A DNA stretch of 64,000 bases from Gryllotalpicola daejeonensis (GTDB taxonomy: Bacteria > Actinomycetota > Actinomycetes > Actinomycetales > Microbacteriaceae). The stretch spans positions 1,426,001 through 1,490,000 of the forward strand of contig NZ_BAABBV010000001.1 in assembly GCF_039538145.1 (NCBI RefSeq). The letters are read 5' to 3'. Position numbers and translations under genes: made by a program. Shown in pieces: positions 50,809 through 59,760 of this stretch. Numbering within the stretch: position 1 is the stretch's first letter; each line of letters begins with the position of its first letter. The notes beneath the pieces are model-generated. The model saw only the letters and a program-made list of their open reading frames with translations, ran no database searches and was not told the origin of the DNA.

Positions 50809-50832
50809 AGCTTACGGAAGGCGACCTGCACG

Positions 50833-51990
50833 TTACCGCGCAAGCAGCGCGGTGGCGATCGCGGCGATGCCCTCGCCGCGGCCGGTGAAGCCGAGACCGT
50901 CGGTCGTCGTCGCCGTGATCGCGACGGGCGCGCCGAGCAGCTCGGACACGAGCCCCTCTGCCTCGGCCTTCCGCGGCGAGAAGCGCGGCCGGTTTCCGAT
51001 GAGCTGCACCGAGACGTTCTCCACCCGCCAGCCCGCGTGCTCGACCAGTCGGCGCGTCTCTGCGAGGAACACCTCGCCGTGCGCACCTGCGAAGCGCGGG
51101 TCGCTCGTGCCGAACACCGTGCCGATGTCGCCGAGGCCGGCGGCAGAGAGCAGCGCGTCGACGATCGCGTGCGCCACCGGGTCGCCGTCGCTATGCCCCG
51201 CCAGACCGCGCTCCCCCGGCCACTCGAGGCACGCGACCCAGAGCGGAACGTCGGTGTCGGCGAAGGCGTGGGTGTCCGTGCCGACGCCGATCCGGGTGGC
51301 GGATGCCGGCCGCAGCAGCTCCTCCGCCCGCCGCAGGTCCCACGCGGTCGTCACCTTGAAGGCCAGCGGGTCACCTTCCACGACGGCGACCGGGTGCCCG
51401 GCATCCGCCATCAGCTGCGCGTCATCGGTCACGTCGCGTGCGGCGCTCCCATAGGCGGCGACCAGCTCGGCGGCCGGGAAGCCCTGGGGGGTCTGCACCG
51501 CCGCGAGCTGCGAGCGATCGACCGTGTCGATGATCGCCCCGCCCGCCGCCGTGCGCTTGATGGTGTCGCTCACCGGGAGCCCGGGTATCGCGCCGGTGCC
51601 GGTCGCCGCGACGGCGTCGACCACGCGATCGAACAGCGCAGACGGGGTGAGCGCGCGCGCCGCGTCGTGGACGAGCACGATGTCGGCGTCGCCGATGAGA
51701 GCCAGGCCTGCGGCGACGGATGCCTGCCGCGTGGCTCCCCCGACGGCGATGTCGCCGCCGCTGAGCACGCGATCGAGCACGGTGCGCGCCTCGTCGACGC
51801 GGTCGGCAGGTACGACGACCACGACGTGCGGCTCGGCTGACATGCCTGCCACGGAATGCAACGCGTGCTCGAGGATCGTGCGCCCTGCGAGCGCCACGAA
51901 CGCCTTCGGCGCTCCGGCTCCGAGGCGGGTGCCGCTGCCCGCGGCGACGACGATGCACGCGACGCGGGGCGCGGCCGCTGGTTCCTTCAC
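50833..51990 (-). CDS. ispDF: Bifunctional IspD-IspF
   Basis: 385 residues from GTG 51990. The N-terminal IspD has VVAAGSGTRLGAGAPKAFVA, DIVLVHDAARALT and VQTPQGFPAAEL. The C-terminal IspF begins at RIGVGTDTHAF with the zinc-binding D-x-H, then LAGHSDGDPVAHAIVDALL and NVSVQLIGNRP. The fusion performs steps 3 and 5 of the MEP pathway; mycobacteria have two separate genes in the same order after carD. Confidence 0.95.
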   Translation of the reverse strand: MKEPAAAPRVACIVVAAGSGTRLGAGAPKAFVALAGRTILEHALHSVAGMSAEPHVVVVVPADRVDEARTVLDRVLSGGDIAVGGATRQASVAAGLALIGDADIVLVHDAARALTPSALFDRVVDAVAATGTGAIPGLPVSDTIKRTAAGGAIIDTVDRSQLAAVQTPQGFPAAELVAAYGSAARDVTDDAQLMADAGHPVAVVEGDPLAFKVTTAWDLRRAEELLRPASATRIGVGTDTHAFADTDVPLWVACLEWPGERGLAGHSDGDPVAHAIVDALLSAAGLGDIGTVFGTSDPRFAGAHGEVFLAETRRLVEHAGWRVENVSVQLIGNRPRFSPRKAEAEGLVSELLGAPVAITATTTDGLGFTGRGEGIAAIATALLAR

Positions 51991-52027
51991 AGCCTTAGTC
52001 TGCCCGCTCGGCCGCCTGGGCAAAGCG

Positions 52028-52060
52028 AAGCGCCCCGGTCCGGATGGACACGGGGCGCTT
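52028..52060 (-). terminator. Terminator of carD
   Basis: AAGCGCCCCG (52028-52037) and CGGGGCGCTT (52051-52060), perfect 10-bp arms, 13-base loop, just beyond the carD stop. Some transcripts may read on into ispDF. Confidence 0.7.
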
Positions 52061-52072
52061 TCGAAGATCGGC

Positions 52073-52555
52073 TCAGGAAGCCAGAACCTCATCGAGAACG
52101 GTCGACGCCTGCTCCTCGTTGGTCTTCTCGGCGAGCGCGAGCTCGGAGATCAGGATCTGACGTGCCTTCGCGAGCATGCGCTTCTCACCGGCCGACAGCC
52201 CGCGGTCCTGGTCGCGGCGCCACAGGTCGCGCACGACCTCCGAGACCTTGATCACGTCGCCTGAGGCCAGCTTCTCGAGGTTCGCCTTGTAGCGGCGGCT
52301 CCAGTTGGTGGGCTCTTCGGTGAAGGGCGCGCGCAGAACCTCGAACACCTTGTCGAGGCCCTCTTTGCCGATGACATCACGGACGCCGACGAGGTCGACG
52401 TTCTCAGCAGGAACCTCGATGGTCAGGTCGCCCTGGGTGACGTTCAGCTTGAGGTAGATCTTCTCTTCGCCTTTGATGATCCGTTTCTTGACCTCGGTGA
52501 TCGTTGCTGCACCGTGGTGGGGGTAAACGACGGTCTCGCCAACCTCGAAAAGCAT
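52073..52555 (-). CDS. carD: CarD-family RNA polymerase-binding transcription factor
   Basis: 160 residues. The Tudor-like RNAP-interaction domain is VGETVVYPHHGAATITEVKK to VPAENVDLVGVRDV. The helical DNA-binding part has NWSRRYKANLEKLASGD with the conserved Trp, and LSAGEKRMLAKARQIL. CarD stabilises open complexes at rRNA and other promoters and is essential in mycobacteria. A -10 GATAAT (52589-52584) lies 28 bases upstream of ATG 52555. Confidence 0.96.
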   Translation of the reverse strand: MLFEVGETVVYPHHGAATITEVKKRIIKGEEKIYLKLNVTQGDLTIEVPAENVDLVGVRDVIGKEGLDKVFEVLRAPFTEEPTNWSRRYKANLEKLASGDVIKVSEVVRDLWRRDQDRGLSAGEKRMLAKARQILISELALAEKTNEEQASTVLDEVLAS

Positions 52556-52766
52556 AGATAGTAGTCCCTTCAGCGCCTTCCAGATTATCACAGCGCGACA
52601 CGCCGAAGCTGGACGCGGCGGCCCTCGGAGCCGCTCGGATACTGGCTGGTTGGGCTGCACCTGCGCCCGGATCCCCCTTCGGGCATGCGCTAAACTCGAA
52701 CAGCATCCGAGGGCGCACCAGGCCGCAAATCGGCCCGCCCGATGCGCCCACTCACGGAGGTACTTG

Positions 52767-53327
52767 GTGAAGGTGCGTTTCGCAGCATCCGTCGTCCTCG
52801 CCGCTGGCGTCGTCATCGGAACGGCCGGCTGCGGGTTCATCACCCCGCAGGGCACTGCCCGCATCACTCAGAGCACCTCATTCGGCGTCGAGGGCACGGT
52901 CGGCGACGTGCACATCCGCAACGCGTACCTCGTCGCCCAGGGCCAGCAGGTCGCCCTGGTCGCCACCTTCGTCAACAAGGGCGAGTCCGGCCAGACGGTC
53001 AGCATCCAGCCGAAAGCCTCCGCAGACGACACCAAGAGCCTGCGCGTCGGCGACGTCGACGAGGGCCCCACGATCATCGGCCCGCAGCAGACCCTGCAGT
53101 GGGACGACCTGAAGGTCGCCAAGGGCTCGCTCGTTCCCGTCTTCTTCACCTACGGCGACAAGACCGGGGTCACGCTCAACCTGCCGGTGCTGACGGGTGA
53201 CTTCAAGGTCAACTCCACGCTGACTCCGACCCCGGTGCCCACCGAGACGGCGACGCCGTCTGCCACCGACACCGCGACGCCGGGCGCGACGGACACCGCG
53301 ACGCCGACTCCCACCCCGACTCCCTGA
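52767..53327 (+). CDS. Secreted lipoprotein, unknown function
   Basis: 186 residues from GTG 52767 (GGAGG 6 bases upstream; -10 TAAACT at 52691-52696). The lipoprotein signal ends in IGTAGC, followed by an Ig-like domain (VHIRNAYLVAQGQQVALVAT, VFFTYGDKTGVTLNLPVLTG) and a Thr/Pro-rich repetitive tail (TPTPVPTETATPSATDTATP). A domain of this kind is common in actinobacterial lipoproteins, possibly copper- or wall-linked, but no function is established. Divergent from carD. Confidence 0.85.
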   Translation: MKVRFAASVVLAAGVVIGTAGCGFITPQGTARITQSTSFGVEGTVGDVHIRNAYLVAQGQQVALVATFVNKGESGQTVSIQPKASADDTKSLRVGDVDEGPTIIGPQQTLQWDDLKVAKGSLVPVFFTYGDKTGVTLNLPVLTGDFKVNSTLTPTPVPTETATPSATDTATPGATDTATPTPTPTP

Positions 53328-53350
53328 GTCACGGCCTAACGCTTTACCGA

Positions 53351-53383
53351 AGAAGGGCGGATGCATCACGCATCCGCCCTTCT
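53351..53383. terminator. Bidirectional terminator
   Basis: AGAAGGGCGGATGC (53351-53364) and GCATCCGCCCTTCT (53370-53383), perfect 14-bp stem with loop ATCAC, followed by TGTCTGTCT on the plus strand. Between convergent lipoprotein and regX3 genes. Confidence 0.92.
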
Positions 53384-53400
53384 TGTCTGTCTGCGCCTCG

Positions 53401-54084
53401 CTACTCGCTCTCGAAGCGGTAGCCCAGCCCGCGCACCGTGACGAGCATCCGGGGCTCTGACGGGTTCGGCTCGATGCGGCTGCGGATGCGCTTGATGTGC
53501 ACGTCGAGCGTCTTGGTGTCACCGAAGTAGTCGCTGCCCCAGACCCGGTCGATGAGCTGACCGCGGGTGAGCACGCGGCCGGCGTTGCGCAGCAGCAGCT
53601 CGAGCAGCTCGAACTCCTTGAGCGGCATCGGGGTGTCCGTACCTCTCACCGCGACGGTGTGGCGGTCGACGTCCATACGGACGTCGCCGACCTCGAGCAC
53701 GCCGTCGTCGACGAGCTCGGGCTCGACGCGGCGGCGCAGCACGGCGCGGATGCGGGCGAGCAGCTCGCGGCTCGAGTACGGCTTGGTGACGTAGTCGTCG
53801 GCCCCGAGTTCGAGCCCCACGACGATGTCGACCTCTGAGTCCTTCGCCGTCAGCATGATGATCGGGACGTTGGAGCGGCTTCTCACCTCGCGGCACACCT
53901 CGGTACCCGGCATGCCGGGCAGCATCAGGTCGAGCAGGATGAGGTCGGCGCCGTCGCGCTCGAACGCGCTCAGCGCGTCGGGCCCGGTCTCGGCGATGTC
54001 GACCTCGTAGCCCTCTCGGCGCAGGAGGAAGGCGAGCGGGGCGGAGAGCGACGGCTCGTCCTCGACAAGCAGCAGGCGGGTCAC
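53401..54084 (-). CDS. regX3: OmpR-family response regulator RegX3
   Basis: 227 residues from GTG 54084. Receiver with D52 (LLDLMLPGMPG), TAKDSEVD switch and VTKPYSSREL. The output domain has PLKEFELLELLLRNAGRVLT and TLDVHIKRIRSRIEPNP. It controls phosphate starvation genes with SenX3. It overlaps senX3 as GTGA, downstream of the kinase. Confidence 0.93.
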   Translation of the reverse strand: MTRLLLVEDEPSLSAPLAFLLRREGYEVDIAETGPDALSAFERDGADLILLDLMLPGMPGTEVCREVRSRSNVPIIMLTAKDSEVDIVVGLELGADDYVTKPYSSRELLARIRAVLRRRVEPELVDDGVLEVGDVRMDVDRHTVAVRGTDTPMPLKEFELLELLLRNAGRVLTRGQLIDRVWGSDYFGDTKTLDVHIKRIRSRIEPNPSEPRMLVTVRGLGYRFESE

Positions 54085-55268
54085 TGGTTCTGTTCTCCTT
54101 GTGATGGGGTTGCCGCGGCCGGCCCGTGCAGCGCAGGCGCGGGTTCGTCGGCCTCGGGGAGTCGGATCGTGAAGGTCGAGCCCATGCCGGGCTGAGACCA
54201 CACGCGCACGTCTCCCCCGTGATTCTGCACAGCGTGCTTCACGATCGAAAGACCGAGGCCGGTGCCGCCGGTGGTGCGACTGCGGGCCTGGTCGACGCGG
54301 AAGAAGCGCTCGAAGATGCGCTCCTGATCCGCCTCGGGAATGCCTTCGCCCTGGTCGGTCACGGCGATCTCGACGACCCCCTCGGCGACGCGCGCGCCCA
54401 CGCCCACGCGCGAGCCGTCAGGCGAGTAGCGGATCGCGTTGGAGATGAGATTGTCGACCGCGGTGACGAGCAGCTTCGAATCGCCGTAGACGCTCGCGCC
54501 GGTGGGCGCGCCCACGACGAGCTCGATCGCATGCGCGTCTGCCCCGACGCGGTTCTGGTCGACCGCCGCCGCGATGATGTGATCGATCTCCAGCCGCTCG
54601 GCGTTCGCGACCGCGTCGACCGCCTGCAGGCGCGAGAGCTCGATGATGTCCTGGGTGAGGCGGGCGATGCGCAGCGACTCCGCATTGAGCCTGTCGGCGA
54701 ACATCCTTACCTGCTCCGGGTCGTCCGCCGCGGTGTGCAGCGCTTCTGAGAGCAGACCGATCGCGCCGATCGGCGTCTTCAGCTCGTGGCTGATGTTGGC
54801 GACGAAGTCGCGGCGGACGGCCTCGAGGCGGTAGCCCTCTGTGCGGTCCTCGACGAGCAGGACGACGAAGCGGCTGCCGAGCAGAGAGGCCCGCACGTGC
54901 ACGCGCACGCTGGCGTCCTTGAAGCGCCCCCGCTGCAGCTCGACCTCTTCGTCGACCAGCGCACCCGTGCGACGCACGCGCTGGGCGATGTCGATCAACT
55001 CGGGGTAGGTCAGCCGCGCGTTCGACACGAGCGCGAGCGCGAAGGCCTTCGCGGTCGCCTTCACGACGTTGAGTGAGGAGTCGACGACGATGCCCGCGGA
55101 GTCCATGGCGTCGAGGATCTGGTCGACGCCGTCGGGGACGGTATTGCTGCTCACTTGGACGGCCTGTCGGCTTCGGCTGACGGAGAAGAAAAGAATGACG
55201 ACGAACCCGCCGCCGATGACGATTCCGGAAAACAGCGCCACCAGCACCAACCAGCTGGAGTAGTGCAT
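54081..55268 (-). CDS. senX3: Phosphate-sensing histidine kinase SenX3
   Basis: 395 residues. Two N-terminal hydrophobic stretches lie within residues 6-30, then a PAS-like domain (ILDAMDSAGIVVDSSLNVV, RFVVLLVEDRTEGYRLEA), DHp with His161 in NISHELKTPIGAI, and an ATPase with DNLISNAIRYSPDGS, DQGEGIPEAD and GTGLGLSIV. This is the SenX3/PhoR architecture. Start ATG 55268. Divergent from phoU across a repeat-rich region. Confidence 0.93.
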   Translation of the reverse strand: MHYSSWLVLVALFSGIVIGGGFVVILFFSVSRSRQAVQVSSNTVPDGVDQILDAMDSAGIVVDSSLNVVKATAKAFALALVSNARLTYPELIDIAQRVRRTGALVDEEVELQRGRFKDASVRVHVRASLLGSRFVVLLVEDRTEGYRLEAVRRDFVANISHELKTPIGAIGLLSEALHTAADDPEQVRMFADRLNAESLRIARLTQDIIELSRLQAVDAVANAERLEIDHIIAAAVDQNRVGADAHAIELVVGAPTGASVYGDSKLLVTAVDNLISNAIRYSPDGSRVGVGARVAEGVVEIAVTDQGEGIPEADQERIFERFFRVDQARSRTTGGTGLGLSIVKHAVQNHGGDVRVWSQPGMGSTFTIRLPEADEPAPALHGPAAATPSQGEQNQ

Positions 55269-55351
55269 GGGCCAAGCGTATATAGGCCGCGAGCGACCGG
55301 GCCGCGCCGATGCCGACATACCGGGGGCACTGGCCGGGTACTTTAGAAACT

Positions 55352-55395
55352 GTTCAGGATTCAGGAACCGACCGTTCACCACTCACCGTGAGGAT
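55352..55395. promoter_or_regulatory. PHO-box-like direct repeats between senX3 and phoU
   Basis: GTTCAGGATTC (55352) and GTTCACCACTC (55374) start exactly 22 bp apart, two 11-bp units, with degenerate units between and after (ACCGTGAGGAT at 55385). Actinobacterial PhoP/RegX3 boxes are arrays of 11-bp GTTCACC-type units. Location between a PhoR/RegX3 pair and phoU supports this. Confidence 0.6.
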
Positions 55396-55463
55396 GGCCA
55401 CGTCGCGGCCGCCCCGGCGGCCATCGTCGTGTGCCACGACAATCACAGGAAGCACGGAACCCG

Positions 55464-56117
55464 ATGCGCGCAGTCTTTCAGCAGGAGCTCGCCGAGGTGC
55501 AGGACCGCCTCGTAGAGATCGCCGAACTCGTCCTCGACTCGATCCGCGACGCCACTACGGCGTTCAACGCGGCAGATGTCGCCCTCGCCGACAAGGTGAT
55601 CGCAGCTGACCCCAACATCGACGAGCTCGCCGTCGAGCTCGACGAGCTCGCGATCGAGATCCTCTATCGCCAGAGCCCGGTGGCTCGCGACCTGCGCATC
55701 GTCGTGAGCGCACTGCGCATGAGCGCCTCGCTCGAGCGCATGGGCGACCTGGCCCGCCACATCGCGCAGCTCGCCCGTCGCCGCTTCCCCGAGCACGTCG
55801 CCCCGGACTCGCTGCGCGACACCTTCACGCAGATGACCGCGCACGACATCCACATCGCCGAGCTGCTGGCGCAGCTGCTGCGCACGCAGGACGTCGAGCT
55901 GGCCAACCAGCTGATCCAGGGCGACGACGCCGTCGACAAGCTCCACGCCGGCGTCTTCGCGACCGTGCTGAGCCCGGAGTGGAAGGGCGAGGCTGAGCAG
56001 ACCGTCGATGTGACGCTCGCCTCCCGCTTCCTCGAGCGCTTCGGCGACCACGCCGCCTCGATCGCCAAGAAGGTCCAGTACCTCGCGACCGGCGAGTGGG
56101 TGCCGGAAGAGGCGTAA
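55464..56117 (+). CDS. phoU: Phosphate transport system regulatory protein PhoU
   Basis: 217 residues, two three-helix PhoU modules: RAVFQQELAEVQDRLVEIAE..., RQSPVARDLRIVVSALRMSA and LERMGDLARHIAQLA, repeated as FLERFGDHAASIAKKVQYLA with the E/D-x3-D metal cluster. It couples phosphate transport to SenX3-RegX3 signalling. The start ATG 55464 lacks a strong RBS. No pst genes in the window. Confidence 0.95.
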   Translation: MRAVFQQELAEVQDRLVEIAELVLDSIRDATTAFNAADVALADKVIAADPNIDELAVELDELAIEILYRQSPVARDLRIVVSALRMSASLERMGDLARHIAQLARRRFPEHVAPDSLRDTFTQMTAHDIHIAELLAQLLRTQDVELANQLIQGDDAVDKLHAGVFATVLSPEWKGEAEQTVDVTLASRFLERFGDHAASIAKKVQYLATGEWVPEEA

Positions 56118-56138
56118 GCAGCGCACGAACGAAAACGA

Positions 56139-56166
56139 AGAAGGGGCCCCGAGAGGGGCCCCTTCT
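56139..56166. terminator. Bidirectional terminator between phoU and gpm
   Basis: AGAAGGGGCCCC and GGGGCCCCTTCT, perfect 12-bp arms with tetraloop GAGA. Confidence 0.92.
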
Positions 56167-56179
56167 GCTTGACTCCGAG

Positions 56180-56932
56180 CTACTTCTTGCCCTGTGCGGC
56201 CACCGCCGCCGCGCCGGCCGCGGCTGCTTCCGGGTCGAGGTACTCGCCGGGGCCGAGCGGCGCGAAGTCCGCGCCCAGCTTGTAGACGAGCGGGATGCCG
56301 GTGGGAATGTTGAGCGCCGCGATGTCGGCGTCGCTGATGCCGTCGAGGTGCTTCACGAGCGCGCGCAGCGAGTTGCCGTGCGCGGTGACGAGGACCGTCT
56401 TGCCCTCGGCGAGCGAGGCCGTGATGTCGCTGTGCCAGTACGGCAGGAAGCGGTCGATGACGTTCGACAGCGCCTCGGTGCGCGGCACCTCGCCGTCGAT
56501 GTGGGCGTAGCGCGGGTCGTCGACCTGCGAGTACTGGTCGTCGTCGGCCAGCGGGGGCGGCGGCACGTCGAAGCTGCGGCGCCAGGTCATGAACTGCTCT
56601 TCGCCGAAGGCCTCGAGCGTCTGCGCCTTGTCCTTGCCCTGCAGCGCGCCGTAGTGGCGCTCGTTGAGCCGCCAGCTGCGCTTCACGGGGATCCAGAGCA
56701 GGTCGGCCGCCTCGAGCGCGAGGTTCGCGGTCTGAATGGCGCGGGTCAGCACAGAGGTGTAGAGGATGTCGGGCGCGAGACCCGCCTGCTTGAGAAGCTC
56801 GCCGGCGTGCTTCGCCTCGGCGGCGCCCTGCTCGGTCAGGCGCACGTCGACCCAGCCGGTGAACTGGTTGGTGGCGTTCCATTCGCTCTGGCCGTGGCGC
56901 AGAAGGATCAGGGTGTAGGGCGCGTCGCTCAT
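56180..56932 (-). CDS. gpmA: 2,3-bisphosphoglycerate-dependent phosphoglycerate mutase
   Basis: 250 residues. The phospho-His motif is LLRHGQSEWNATNQFTGW (His13). LNERHYGALQGKDKAQTLE is the substrate loop with its Glu, and VLVTAHGNSLRALVKHLD has the second His. Interconverts 3- and 2-phosphoglycerate. The mycobacterial gpm1 gene lies next to senX3-regX3 too. An Ala-rich C-terminal tail (EAAAAGAAAVAAQGKK) is unremarkable. Confidence 0.96.
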   Translation of the reverse strand: MSDAPYTLILLRHGQSEWNATNQFTGWVDVRLTEQGAAEAKHAGELLKQAGLAPDILYTSVLTRAIQTANLALEAADLLWIPVKRSWRLNERHYGALQGKDKAQTLEAFGEEQFMTWRRSFDVPPPPLADDDQYSQVDDPRYAHIDGEVPRTEALSNVIDRFLPYWHSDITASLAEGKTVLVTAHGNSLRALVKHLDGISDADIAALNIPTGIPLVYKLGADFAPLGPGEYLDPEAAAAGAAAVAAQGKK

Positions 56933-56976
56933 GGCTCCAAGCCTATCGGCGCAGCAGGGGCCGGAATACTTGACCC

Positions 56977-57807
56977 ATGCCCCGTCCTGCCGCCACCAAG
57001 CCGATCGGCTCGGTCACGCGCGGCACGACGAACACGAATCGCTTGCGCCGCGTCGATCGGTGGATCGCACACCGGCCAGAGTTCGCGAAGGCGAAGCATC
57101 CGCTCATCGTCGATCTCGGTTTCGGCGCGAGCGGCGTCACCAGCTTCGAGCTGTGGACGCGGCTCGCGAAGGTGAGACCTGATACCCGGGTGGTGGGGCT
57201 CGAGATCGACCAGAGCCGGGTGGCTCTCGCCACCGAGCAGCTCGCCGAGGTGCGCGCGGGCCGCACCTCGTTCGCCCCGGCCGTGAACGTCGTGTTCGCG
57301 CGCGGCGGCTTCGAGGTTCCGCTGCCCGACGACGAGCGCGCGACGGTGATCCGCGCGTTCAACGTGCTGAGGCAGTACGACGAGAGCGAGGTGACGGATG
57401 CCTGGACCCGCATGCGCACCCGCCTCGCGCCGGGAGGCCTGCTCGTCGAGGGCACCTGCGACGAGCTCGGTCGGGTGTGCTCGTGGGTCGACCTGTCACC
57501 GAACGGCCCCGAGCGCTTCACCGTCTCCCTTCGCCTCGCGGGGCTCGAGGCGCCGTCGATCGTGGCCGAGCGGTTGCCCAAGGCGCTGATCCACCGCAAC
57601 GTGCCCGGGGAACGGGTGCACGCGTGGCTTTCTGCGCTCGACGACGCGTGGCGCAAGGCATCCGTTCTCGCACCGTACGGCGAGCGGCAGCGGTGGATCG
57701 CGACCGTGCGCGCGGCGCGCGACGCGGGCTGGCCGGTGCTCGGCGGCAGCACGCGCTGGCGCCTCGGCGAGGTCACCGTGCCGTGGTCTGCGGTCGCGCC
57801 GGCCTAG
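56977..57807 (+). CDS. Class I SAM-dependent methyltransferase
   Basis: 276 residues. SAM-binding strand 1 is PLIVDLGFGASGVTSFELW (near 43-60), strand 2 ends VVGLEIDQSRVALA, and RLAPGGLLVEGTCDELGRV gives strand 5. The FNVLRQYDESEV text is characteristic of a conserved actinobacterial group without known substrate. Its last four bases overlap the end of the convergent ygfZ gene. Confidence 0.82.
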   Translation: MPRPAATKPIGSVTRGTTNTNRLRRVDRWIAHRPEFAKAKHPLIVDLGFGASGVTSFELWTRLAKVRPDTRVVGLEIDQSRVALATEQLAEVRAGRTSFAPAVNVVFARGGFEVPLPDDERATVIRAFNVLRQYDESEVTDAWTRMRTRLAPGGLLVEGTCDELGRVCSWVDLSPNGPERFTVSLRLAGLEAPSIVAERLPKALIHRNVPGERVHAWLSALDDAWRKASVLAPYGERQRWIATVRAARDAGWPVLGGSTRWRLGEVTVPWSAVAPA

Positions 57808-58997
57808 CCGTCGCGCCGCTGGCGCGTGACGGCGCCGAGCCGCGGCAGGCGCGGAACGTCTGCCGCCGCACCCGCTGACGGCGGCACGATGACCTCTTGC
57901 GCGGCGGCGACGTCTGCGCCGTCGGCGCGCACGACGAGCTCGGCGGCCGGGTCGACGCCGCGCTTGACCACGGCGAGCGCGATCGGGCCCAGCTCGTGGT
58001 GCAGCGCGCTCGAGGTGACGTGCCCGACGACGGTCTCGCCCTGCATGACCTCTGCACCGCCGCCCGGCAGCACCGCATCAGAGCCGTCGAGGTGCAGCAG
58101 CACGAGCCGCCGGGGCGGGTGGCCGAGGTTGTGCACCTTGGCGATCGTCTCTTGCCCTCGGTAGCAGCCCTTGTTGAGGTGCACTGCGGAGCGCAGCCAG
58201 TCGAGCTCGTGCGGGATCGAGCGCTCGTCGACCTCGGTGGCGAAGCGGGGGCGGCGCGCGGCGATGCGCAGCGCCTCGCTCGCGGCGACGCCGGCAACCG
58301 CGACGAGTCCGGATGCTGCGCGCTCAGCGAGCCCCGCGGCGAAGTCGCGCGTCACGATCGTCTCGTACCAGCTCCAGCCGGAGTAGTCGTGGTCGTCGGC
58401 CGCGTACTGGTGGCCGCCGATGGCGACCTTCGACCAGGGGTCGTGCCAGACGATGGTGCGGAAGTCGGCTGCGCTCGGCTGCGCCGAGTCGACCGGCGGA
58501 ACTCGCCGGTCAGAGGCGCCGTCGTCGCCCGCCGACTCGCGCGAGGCGCGAATGGCGAACAGCGGCACCGTCGAGCCGAGCACGGCCGTGGCATCCGTCA
58601 CGTCGTCGAGCTCGACGCGCAACATGAACCGCATCTTCTGCAGGAAGTCGAGCAGCGCGGCGGCCTCTGCGCGGTCGACGATGAGCCAGAGCCGCTCGCC
58701 GTCCTCAACGATGCGCGCCGCGTACTCGATGCGGCCGGAGGGGTCGAGCACGAGCGTCTCGCTCGAGTCGCCTTCCACGAGGCCGAGCAGGTTCTGGCTC
58801 GAGATCGAGTTGAGCCAGCTGAGCCGATCGGGGCCCGTGATGGTCAGGACGGCGCGCTGCGCCAGCTCGACCACGGCTCGGCCCTCGTCGAGGGCGCGCT
58901 GCTCGCCCACCGGGTTGCCGTAGTGCCAGACCGCGCCGGCGTCGGGGCCGTCGGGCACGACGACCGCGCCGGGCAGGGAGGCGAACTGCGCAGGCAT
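57804..58997 (-). CDS. ygfZ: Folate-binding protein YgfZ (GcvT-like)
   Basis: 397 residues. The family signature NKGCYRGQETIAKV is present, and the N-terminal half has the GcvT-type VVELAQRAVLTITGPDRLSW with NSISSQNLLGL. YgfZ assists synthesis or repair of certain Fe-S proteins with tetrahydrofolate. It lies 3 bases after the nitrobindin-like gene and is probably co-transcribed with it. Confidence 0.93.
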   Translation of the reverse strand: MPAQFASLPGAVVVPDGPDAGAVWHYGNPVGEQRALDEGRAVVELAQRAVLTITGPDRLSWLNSISSQNLLGLVEGDSSETLVLDPSGRIEYAARIVEDGERLWLIVDRAEAAALLDFLQKMRFMLRVELDDVTDATAVLGSTVPLFAIRASRESAGDDGASDRRVPPVDSAQPSAADFRTIVWHDPWSKVAIGGHQYAADDHDYSGWSWYETIVTRDFAAGLAERAASGLVAVAGVAASEALRIAARRPRFATEVDERSIPHELDWLRSAVHLNKGCYRGQETIAKVHNLGHPPRRLVLLHLDGSDAVLPGGGAEVMQGETVVGHVTSSALHHELGPIALAVVKRGVDPAAELVVRADGADVAAAQEVIVPPSAGAAADVPRLPRLGAVTRQRRDG

Positions 58998-59000
58998 CCG

Positions 59001-59612
59001 TCAGTCCACCTTCGCAAGACGCGCGGACGCGTGCGTGCGCAACTGCTGGCCGAGCGCGGCGATGTCCCACGCCCACAGCAGGTGGCCCTCGACGAGGCCG
59101 TAGAGGCGGGTGGCGGCGGCGTACTCCTTGGCGCCGGCGGTACGCATGACGGCGTCGGTGGCCAGGTCGATGCGCGGTCCCTTGACCTCGCCGAGGTACA
59201 CCTCGGACACGCCGCCGGGGTGAACCAGCGCGACCTCGATGTCGAAGCCGCCTGCGGCGTTGCGCAGCGTCTCGACCGACTCGGTGCTCGTGTACGGCCG
59301 GCCGCCGACGCCCGGCAGCATTCCCGGGCCGGGATCGCCCTCTGTGAGCGGCCGAGACAGCCGCCAGTACCCGGTCTCGGCGACCAGCGGGGTGCGCTCT
59401 TCGTCGAGCACCCAGGTATAGGAGTTGTAGTTCAGGTACGGCAGGCCGTCATGGCTGAAGCTGATGCGCTGGCCGAACTCGCGCTGCACGTGCCGGTCAT
59501 CTGAGCCGTCTTCATCGATCTTGTAATCGAGCACACCGGTGCCCTCCCACACGCCGATCAGCCACGACAGCGGGACGAGCTCGGCGGGAAGGTCGACGGG
59601 CAGCTCGATCAT
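59001..59612 (-). CDS. Nitrobindin-like (FABP family) heme protein
   Basis: 203 residues, a ten-strand beta barrel. The GxWxGxG motif is at 20-26 (GVWEGTG). LPYLNYNSYTWVLDEE and AETGYWRLSRP are barrel strands. The C-terminal His194 in RTHASARL matches the axial heme ligand of nitrobindins. Bacterial homologues bind ferric heme and isomerise peroxynitrite. Located just upstream of ygfZ, as in mycobacteria where both genes are in one region. Confidence 0.9.
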   Translation of the reverse strand: MIELPVDLPAELVPLSWLIGVWEGTGVLDYKIDEDGSDDRHVQREFGQRISFSHDGLPYLNYNSYTWVLDEERTPLVAETGYWRLSRPLTEGDPGPGMLPGVGGRPYTSTESVETLRNAAGGFDIEVALVHPGGVSEVYLGEVKGPRIDLATDAVMRTAGAKEYAAATRLYGLVEGHLLWAWDIAALGQQLRTHASARLAKVD

Positions 59613-59639
59613 GAGAGCAGACGCAGTCGTGCCGGGCGG

Positions 59640-59750
59640 CTAGTGCTGGCCGCGGAAGAGGTTGTAGACCACGAGCACCGCGGTGCCCGCGATCGCCAGC
59701 CCGGCGAGGCCAAGCAGAGCGATGAACACGAGTTCCAGCGTGACAAGCAT
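59640..59750 (-). CDS. 36-residue single-TM small protein
   Basis: ATG 59750 opens a frame of 36 codons ending at TAG 59640. The peptide MLVTLELVFIALLGLAGLAI continues through a hydrophobic core to VVYNLFRGQH, giving one TM helix with a short positively charged end. It sits between two small membrane genes on the same strand, with nearly all G/C third positions. Such single-span proteins often accompany other membrane proteins. It is too short for many gene callers. Confidence 0.6.
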   Translation of the reverse strand: MLVTLELVFIALLGLAGLAIAGTAVLVVYNLFRGQH

Positions 59751-59760
59751 GTTCTTGAGC

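Noticed and set aside
48327..52555. Accessory island between DUF4032 and carD
   Set aside because: rlmB, cysS, ispDF and carD are housekeeping genes in an order shared with mycobacteria; base composition is uniform.
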